Assembly (NCBI GenBank): GCA_019693395.1
Contig: JAAMXP010002451.1
Location: 1 to 15,646 of the forward strand
Direction of reading: 5' to 3'
DNA length: 15,646 nucleotides
Origin: Ettlia oleoabundans
Taxonomy: Eukaryota; Chlorophyta; Chlorophyceae; Chlamydomonadales
The notes beneath the pieces are model-generated. The model ran no database searches. It had not been told where the DNA came from and worked only from the letters and a program-made list of their open reading frames with translations. A program made the translations under genes and the position numbers. This document shows positions 10,499 to 15,646 of this stretch, in pieces (within the stretch, counting starts at the first letter, position 1; each line of letters starts with the position of its first letter).

Positions 10499-10588
10499 GA
10501 AAGCATTCTTGCCTGTGGGCTACACTGCTGTACTGCTTACAAAGTCGGGAACCTTAGCCAGCTGCTCCACATGCCTTAGGAACTGAGG

Positions 10589-10594
10589 TTTATA
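10589..10594 (-). promoter_or_regulatory. TATAAA box, possible OTU promoter
   Basis: TATAAA reads on the minus strand about 445 nt upstream of the OTU ATG. It would imply a leader of about 410 nt that includes the candidate uORF. A single motif match only. Confidence 0.3.
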
Positions 10595-10972
10595 AGTGCA
10601 CCAAGTGCTAGGCCAGCACCCATGTCCCAGGGCTCTGTGGTGTCGCAAGCGGCACAGCACACCAAGGAAAGGCCTGCGCCCCCGCTGAACAGCAGCGGTG
10701 TTGAATGGCATGTTTCTATATCAATCCGCCAATTGTTACTATGGAGTCACAGCTGCCCTTATATGTTGGTGGGGCCCTGCACCTGCGGCTGTCCCTGTGT
10801 TGCACCTGCGTTACTGTAATACTTGGTCGCGGTGCATACACGAGCGGGCAATAAAAGCAGCATCGACTCGGAGCCCATGCTGAGCGCGCCTGCAGGTTTG
10901 ATTCTAAATAACAGGGGTATCTGTGATACTGGGACACAAGTCGCACTCAAGAGTGTAACTGCCATCAACAAT

Positions 10973-11007
10973 CAGCAGCAGCAGCGGCAGTGGTGGCGGC
11001 GGCAGCT
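10973..11007 (+). repeat. CAG/GGC-rich simple repeat
   Basis: A run of CAG triplets followed by GGC/GGT triplets lies in the divergent intergenic region. It is a low-complexity trinucleotide tract, common in GC-rich algal genomes, and is not inside a supported exon. Confidence 0.6.
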
Positions 11008-11216
11008 GTGTGGGTCCCTGCCGGCTATCGGGGTTGGCGGCCGTGCAGCAGGGGGTCAATGCACTCAGTGGCTCATCTGGGGATTGTTGCACCGCGGTCC
11101 GTCACACGTGTCATGCCGCCTGCCGCGTGGTGGCTTCTCAGGCTCCCACAGAAGAATATTCCTCTGCAAGGGCTGGATGCCAGCCAGCTGGCACTGGGCT
11201 TGGAACCATCTTCCTG

Positions 11217-11224
11217 CATAAAAG
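11217..11224 (+). promoter_or_regulatory. TATA-like box CATAAAAG of the secreted-protein gene
   Basis: CATAAAAG lies 110-117 nt upstream of the ATG at 11334, a spacing that would give a leader of about 80-90 nt. A further ATAAAA at about 10851 is too distant to be preferred. Confidence 0.4.
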
Positions 11225-11333
11225 GCTTGGTTGCTCACGCCAATCTCCACAAATCAATTCAGCAATCACTGTGCGCCAAAAGGTTCAAGTTGTGGCATTG
11301 CTCATTGCCTTGCAATTTTCTGCTGGACCAAAC

Positions 11334-14013
11334 ATGCGCACCCACCTGCTGGGGGCCTTCGCCCTGATGGTGCTTCTCTGCACGACTCCATGCTTCAGTA
11401 CACCATCGGGAGATGACGAAACCACCGTTCAGGCAAGGCAGCAAGAACACGGGGGCTTAGCCGCTAGGTTCCGCCAGCTCAGCGGGATGCTTGCGTGGGC
11501 CGCGGGCGGTACCCCCTTAACGCTCGCATCAAAATGCTATGCTCTCGTATAGATCAACTGGGCCTATTGGATACTCAATAGCACTGCAAACCTGGCGCTC
11601 AAAGCGTGGTGAACACCGCTTCCTTCCTTGTGGTGCAGGATGTCCTGTTGGAGGACACAATCCGCCTACTGGGCAATCTGGACAAGGCTCTGATCAACCA
11701 GGCCAAGGCAAGCGGCAAGGGCGGCGCATCGGCGTCATCAGCAGGCGGCAGTGCCGCACAAGCCGCCGCGCAGGCTAGCAAGGCACACGGCCTGGCCTCC
11801 AGGCTGGGACGGCTGCGCGGCAAGGACATGTCTGCCTCAGCAGCCCTGCCAGGCGAGCGGCGCAAGGTGCCTGCTAAGCAGGCTGCGGCGGCAGCTGCCG
11901 ACGCTCGTGAAACGGCCGCGTTCTTTGTTCAGCCAGCCACAGTGCAGCTCTTGAAGAAGAACCCCCTGCTGATCCCTCCCTCCCTGGCAAAGCCCCAGGG
12001 CAAGTCACGCGCTGCTGCCTGCGCGGAAGTCCGCCGCATGGGCCTTTCTCGCAAGGTACGGTGCCTGCTTGCTGCCTCTTGCCTGCCGTGACTTCAATGC
12101 TGGCTAGCAACATCTGTTGGTGCTGTGGGTCCTGTTGCACTGCCAGTTGCCAAAAGGCACCTGTTTGCTTGGTCCAAGCAGTGGTGCTGTGCTTTGTTAG
12201 CATACTCAGCTCATCCGCTTGTTACCCCTCTCCCGCCACACCTATCTGCAGGTGAAGGAGGCAATGTGCAACAACAACGTGCCCTTCCCAACCGCCTCTG
12301 CCATGGCTCACCTGGAAATGGAGCGGCGCATGGCAGCCATGGTGCCCCGTGCCCGGCAGCAGGCGGGCAACAAGCGGGCACGCGGCCTGCTGGGTGCATC
12401 TGCCATGCGCCGCAGCCGTGGCAGCGCAGGCAGCTCCCGCAACCTCAAGGCGTTTACGTGCAACAACGGCAACAGCTTCAAGGACTACCTGATGCGCAAC
12501 AGTGGCGAGAAGGCTTTCAAGGCCGGCTACGGCTGCCTCAGCTTCAGCTGCAGCTTCCCGGTGGGTGGGTGGGTGGGTGCTAACAGATGCCAACCTGTCA
12601 CTGCAAAATTTGTCCTGATGCCTTGAGCAGCGCTTTCTCGGTGCCAGTCTGCTCATGTGCTCTCTTCTGCCTGCTGCCTAGCACCAAGCGGTGCTTGTTT
12701 TCACAGACATTCGCTGTGCTCGACCCTGCAACGTCTGTCTTGGTGTGCCTGCAGTTGCCCCCTGCCCCTCTCCTTCAAATCTCTGCCAAGATCGAGGGCT
12801 GCCTCCCATGGCTGGAGTTTGCAAACGGAGGTAACGCCCGTGCCATGACCTGTCGCCCCGTCCGTCTGTTCTGTGTGTTTAGGCACTGCGCTTGCATCCC
12901 ACTCACAACCTTGCTTCCCTGCCCTTGTTCACTGCAGTGTTCATGCAGTGCATGCAAAACGGGTGCACCAACAGCACCCAGGCCAGCGACGCATTTCTCT
13001 TTAATCTTAACCACCTTGCACAGAGCACCTACGTGTCCGGTTTCCTGGGCGTCTGCGTGAACTGGGGGGAACTCAAGCGTGAGTGTGGAGCATACAGGCC
13101 TGGGTGATGCATGCGCCCCCGCAAATGTTGTTGCCAGCACTGTGGGATGATCTGTGCGGCCTGCTGCTGCTGGGATGAAGGGCCCAGTTGGTCAGAGTAG
13201 TTGATACGCACCATTACTGTCCCCAACCCCTCTGTGAGTGCAGTGATCCTCGAGATCTTCGGCCTCAAAGACGGTGCGTTGCTGGCTGACGGCTGGGTGC
13301 TCCGGCTGTTTGCTGGGGACTGAGCGGCATTGTGGCCTGCCTGCTGCTGCATGGCGCCAGCCGGTGTTGCCATGCAATGTGTTGGACAATCGTTGTTGGG
13401 CCAGCTTGGCGTTCGCCGCCCACCACCTGAAAGCTGCTGCTAGTGCAAACAAATCTGCTGGTAAAGACTTGATTGCTCATATCCTTGTTGTCTTGCCCCG
13501 CCCGCTCTGTGGCATTCTGCAGCCTGCATTGGCCCCAAGCTCACTGTATGGCCCGTCAAGCAGCAGCTGGGCCTCGGCCTGGACATCAGCTTCATTGTTG
13601 GTGAGCAAGCATCAAATCTCGTACAACTGACGACCTGTGATGCATTGGGTTTGCAACTTTTGTGTTTGCGATTGCTGGGTCAGGCGTGCTTTAACTTGGG
13701 CCTTTGCTGGCAAGTGAGCTGAAGACCCACCCCGCCTCACTGCCTTGCTCTGCCGTGCCTTGCCTTGCCTGCTGCAGGGTCGATACATATTGGGGGCAAG
13801 GTGCAGTACGGCAGCGGCTCCAGGAACGCCGTCTGCGAGCTGGCCAGGGCAGCCAACCCCGGGTTTTACAGCCGTCAACTCAAGTGCAAGGACTACTGCG
13901 CCTGGGACCCGTGGCAGGGGGAGCTTTACTTTGGCGCCGGTATCAACTTCTTCTTCTTCAGAAAGACGTGGTACATACACATCCTGCGCTCCGCGCTGCC
14001 CAGCTGCGGCTAG
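11334..14013 (+). CDS. Unrecognised secreted Cys-rich protein, 8 exons
   Basis: The exon model is 11334-11432, 11639-12055, 12252-12560, 12755-12830, 12938-13078, 13244-13273, 13523-13600 and 13778-14013 (TAG). Phases close throughout and the product is 461 aa. Residues 1-22 form a textbook signal peptide (MRTHLLGAFALMVLLC, then TTPCFS), so the product probably enters the secretory pathway. Residues 34-172 are an Ala/Lys/Arg-rich, low-complexity segment that is mostly helical. From ~245 to 461 the protein changes to Cys-rich, amphipathic beta-type sequence (GCLSFSCSF, LGLGLDISFIV, GELYFGAGINFFFF) with about a dozen cysteines. One N-glycosylation sequon (NST) lies near residue 312. No family is recognised; a cell-wall, extracellular or lipid-binding role is only a guess. 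Intron 1 would be GC-AG (CAG|GCAAGG). An alternative exon-2 acceptor at 11582 is also in phase and would add 19 codons. Exon 6 is 30 nt. The C-terminal exons are the most secure. Confidence 0.72.
11433..11638 (+). other. GC-AG intron (intron 1 of the secreted-protein gene)
   Basis: The donor reads CAG|GCAAGG, the typical extended consensus of GC donors, and the acceptor is a pyrimidine-rich tract ending GTGGTGCAG. Both flanking exons are in phase 0. The candidate GT donors after the signal peptide mostly give the wrong phase, and the one in phase (ACC|GTTCAG at 11427) is a poor match to consensus. Confidence 0.55.
12560..12578 (+). repeat. (GGGT)4 tract at a splice donor, G-quadruplex motif
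   Basis: Four GGG runs (12563-65, 12567-69, 12571-73, 12575-77) are separated by single T residues. They begin two bases into intron 3 of the secreted-protein gene, whose GT is at 12561-12562. The tract is on the sense strand, so the pre-mRNA would carry it too. Confidence 0.8.
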
Positions 14014-14064
14014 ATTGCTGGACCATGCTGCAGCCTACCTTTATGTTGAGTGATTATATAGCTT

Positions 14065-14083
14065 CCCTCCCCCACCCCACCCC
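14065..14083 (-). repeat. C-run tract (G-quadruplex on minus, i-motif on plus)
   Basis: Plus-strand C runs of 3, 5, 4 and 4 are separated by single bases. The minus strand therefore reads four G runs with one-base loops, a strong quadruplex pattern. It lies about 50 nt after the stop codon of the secreted-protein gene. Confidence 0.75.
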
Positions 14084-14095
14084 ACCGCACCGCAC

Positions 14096-14128
14096 CACAC
14101 ACGCACACGAACACGCATGCGCGCGCGC
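14096..14128 (+). repeat. Alternating CA/CG microsatellite, Z-DNA-prone
   Basis: Alternating pyrimidine-purine sequence runs over 14096-14109 and 14111-14128, broken once by an AA step. It ends in (GC)n with a GCATGC inside. It directly follows the C-run tract. Confidence 0.7.
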
Positions 14129-14491
14129 CTTGCCTTGATGATCCCTGGATTACTGTTCCCTAGCTGAATTGAACTTACCTGCACCTGTACTGCCGTACTT
14201 CTCGAGCACATTGTTCAGAGCCTGAGTACCTGATCGCGCGCAATGCTGTGCCCTCTGATCCCCTGCACTGCATGCCCCCTGCGCTGCCTTTTGTTGCTTT
14301 AACCTCGACGTTTAGATGCACACTTATCGACCATACCACTATTCAACAACCTGCAACAATTGGACGCTAGAAAATGACCACACGCACAGTTTTGAGGAAG
14401 CACTCCATTAGCCCATGGGTAGCAGCGATGGTGCAGGCTGTGCGCCGACTGTCGCCACATTGCCTGCCATGCACTCTCATCGGCCTTGAAG

Positions 14492-14496
14492 TTACA
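14492..14496 (-). terminator. Poly(A) signal TGTAA of the coiled-coil gene
   Basis: TGTAA on the minus strand begins eight bases after the TAG stop at 14507-14505. If used, it would give a 3' UTR of only about 25-35 nt. Confidence 0.45.
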
Positions 14497-14504
14497 ACTT
14501 AGTG

Positions 14505-15646
14505 CTACCCCTGCTGCTGCCCCTGCTCCTGCGTTGGGACCTGTCCCTGTCCCGCTCCCCCTCGCGCCGCCGCCTCCTGTTGCCGCCGCCCAGAGCCCCG
14601 AGGGCGGCCCCTAGGCCTCTTGCCCGTCATACTCGCACTCTGTGCAGGCCGAGATGCTAATCCTGCAGTCAAAGCTGCCACTTGTTGCTGCCGCTCAGCC
14701 TGCTGCCTCACCAGCTTCTCCTCCACATCCCGCAGGTGCGCCTGCAGGGACCCCAGCTTGCGACCGTTGGCCTTGGCAGCCTCCAGCTGCACCCTGGCTG
14801 CTGCCAGCGCCTGGCCTTGCTCCTGCAGCTCCGCCTGCAAGCGCTGCACCTGCAGCAGACCCAATAGGTTCCTGTTGTGGAAGCAGCCACGCGCGTGTGT
14901 CGAGCCATGCCTGAGCGCATATGTGCATGCAACATGTGCGGCGGGTGGGGTGGGGCCGGGCTGGTTATGTATCGCAGCTTGCGATGTGCAGCACAGTTAC
15001 TGCTCTCACCAGGGCCGCCTGACAACACAAAACATGGCAGGTGATTGCTGCGCACGCCCTGCCTCTACCCAGATCTCACCTCCTCCCGCTGGTCAGCAGC
15101 CTCAAGGGCCTGCTGCCGCAAGGCATCCACACGCATCTGAAGGGCCCCCGCCAGCTCAACAGCATTGCTGCAAGCCGGCAGATGCTCACGCAGGCAAAGT
15201 GGAAGGCAGGCAGTTAATTACAGCCATGCAGTTACTTGGGCCCTCGTCAACCAGGTAGGGCCGCTGACTCTTGCCGAAGCTCAGATGCTGCCCCAATTGC
15301 CAGCACTTTCTGCAGATTCGGGGACAGCTGCACCTTGTAAACCTAGATCGTGCAGCTGCTGCGTTATAAAGTTGACCATCTTCCCAAGCAGGTGCCCATA
15401 CCACAGGATTAACCGCAGGTGTTGCTGGCGCTGTCACCACCCTCACTTGCGGTCCACGGCGCGCTCGTCCCAGGCATCACCCGGGTCCAGGTCAGCAGCA
15501 GGGCCCACAGCGGCGGCGTTGAGGGCGTTGTTCAGGATGCCGGCAAGCCGCTGCACGGTCAGGAGGTAGGTGGCATGAGGTGGGTGGAGCGAGAGGTCGG
15601 CGCAGGTGCTTGGAGCCAGGAAGGGCACATCTTTGGGGGGGGGGGG
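14505..15646 (-). CDS. Coiled-coil protein with C-terminal AT-hook (3' part)
   Basis: The supported minus-strand exons are 15550-15447 (possibly open to the window edge), 15167-15080 and 14849-14505 (stop TAG). The 15167-15080 and 14849-14505 exons join in phase 0. Together they encode ~90 residues of near-perfect heptad coiled coil (VDALRQQALEAADQREE into VQRLQAELQEQGQ and onward). A basic AT-hook follows, KRPRGRPRGSGRR, with core PRGRP at 14615-14601, then a Gln/Gly-rich end. The AT-hook suggests binding to the minor groove of AT-rich DNA and a nuclear role; the coiled coil suggests oligomerisation or a partner protein. The 15550-15447 exon (RLAGILNNALN...AWDERAVDR) ends at a strong donor AA|GTGAGG in phase 2. 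I could not find an exon between 15446 and 15168 that restores the frame, so either an exon edge is wrong or two genes are present. The family is not recognised, and the 5' end lies outside the window. Confidence 0.6.
15635..15646 (+). repeat. Terminal poly-G run
   Basis: Twelve consecutive G residues end the window, and a G7 run occurs at 11-17 near its start. It may be a genuine homopolymer or a contig-end artefact. Confidence 0.7.

Larger units (their letters stand above)
10147..11333. promoter_or_regulatory. Divergent intergenic region (OTU gene / secreted-protein gene)
   Basis: The region lies between two genes transcribed away from each other and should hold both promoters. It contains a minus-strand TATAAA, a plus-strand CATAAAAG, a candidate uORF on the OTU side and a CAG/GGC-rich tract at 10973-11007. 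The ORFs here (for example 10067-10378 minus, 10823-11221 plus, and the 3' half of 9797-10579 plus) have no recognisable motifs and mixed composition. No other gene is supported. Confidence 0.5.
14014..14504. other. Convergent intergenic spacer
   Basis: The spacer lies between the stop of the secreted-protein gene (+) and the stop of the coiled-coil gene (-). No ORF of note was found. It contains a C-rich tract and an alternating CA/CG tract. There is no plus-strand TGTAA in this spacer; the nearest is at 15337, inside the next gene. The upstream gene therefore probably uses a variant signal such as TGTAC at 14186-14190. Confidence 0.5.

Noticed and set aside
9797..10579. 260-codon plus-strand ORF
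   Set aside because: It is mostly antisense to OTU exon 1, with Cys/Ser/Ala-rich meaningless text; the minus strand carries the recognisable protein.
10823..11221. 132-codon plus ORF in the divergent intergenic region
   Set aside because: It includes the CAG/GGC repeat, has no domain, and lies upstream of the better-supported signal-peptide start at 11334.
14620..15258. 212-codon plus-strand ORF
   Set aside because: It is the antisense shadow of the coiled-coil exons and is Cys-rich only because it reads Gln/Ala/Leu codons backwards.
1..15646. Search for CRISPR arrays, tRNA/rRNA, LTR or terminal inverted repeats
   Set aside because: No regularly spaced repeats, no recognisable tRNA or rRNA cores, and no reverse transcriptase, integrase or transposase motifs were seen by eye.

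Overview
This window looks like nuclear DNA from a green alga (core Chlorophyta, Chlorophyceae or Trebouxiophyceae type). It is GC-rich. The genes are cut by many introns of roughly 100-460 nt with GTGAG/GTGCG-type donors and (T/C)n-CAG acceptors. The algal poly(A) signal TGTAA appears near gene ends, and two of the proteins resemble plant families. No bacterial operon structure, tRNA, rRNA, CRISPR array or recognisable transposon was seen. The species cannot be named from sequence alone.

Layout. Positions 1-2025 hold no firm gene: one weak small minus-strand ORF (643-933) and a long ATG-free stretch leading into the first gene. Positions 2026-6886 (+) carry a nine-exon class II (HDA5/HDA18-like) histone deacetylase of 889 aa; every exon junction was closed in frame. 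Positions 7853-10146 (-) carry a six-exon OTU-family deubiquitinase of 369 aa, like the plant OTU9-OTU12 group, also closed in frame. These two genes converge on a shared 3' zone (6887-7852). Positions 10147-11333 are a divergent promoter region with TATA-like boxes for both flanking genes and a candidate uORF in the OTU leader. Positions 11334-14013 (+) carry an eight-exon gene for an unrecognised secreted, cysteine-rich 461-aa protein. Its model includes a GC-AG intron, a 30-nt microexon and a (GGGT)4 tract at one splice donor. Positions 14014-14504 are a convergent spacer with G-quadruplex/i-motif and Z-DNA-prone sequence. Positions 14505-15646 (-) hold the 3' part of a coiled-coil protein with a C-terminal AT-hook, cut off at the window edge.

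The four genes alternate in strand (+,-,+,-). Nothing suggests they form one pathway, although two act in chromatin or probably do (HDAC, AT-hook protein) and one in ubiquitin signalling. The least described element is the secreted Cys-rich gene with its unusual splicing signals. I did not find a new defence or mobile system.
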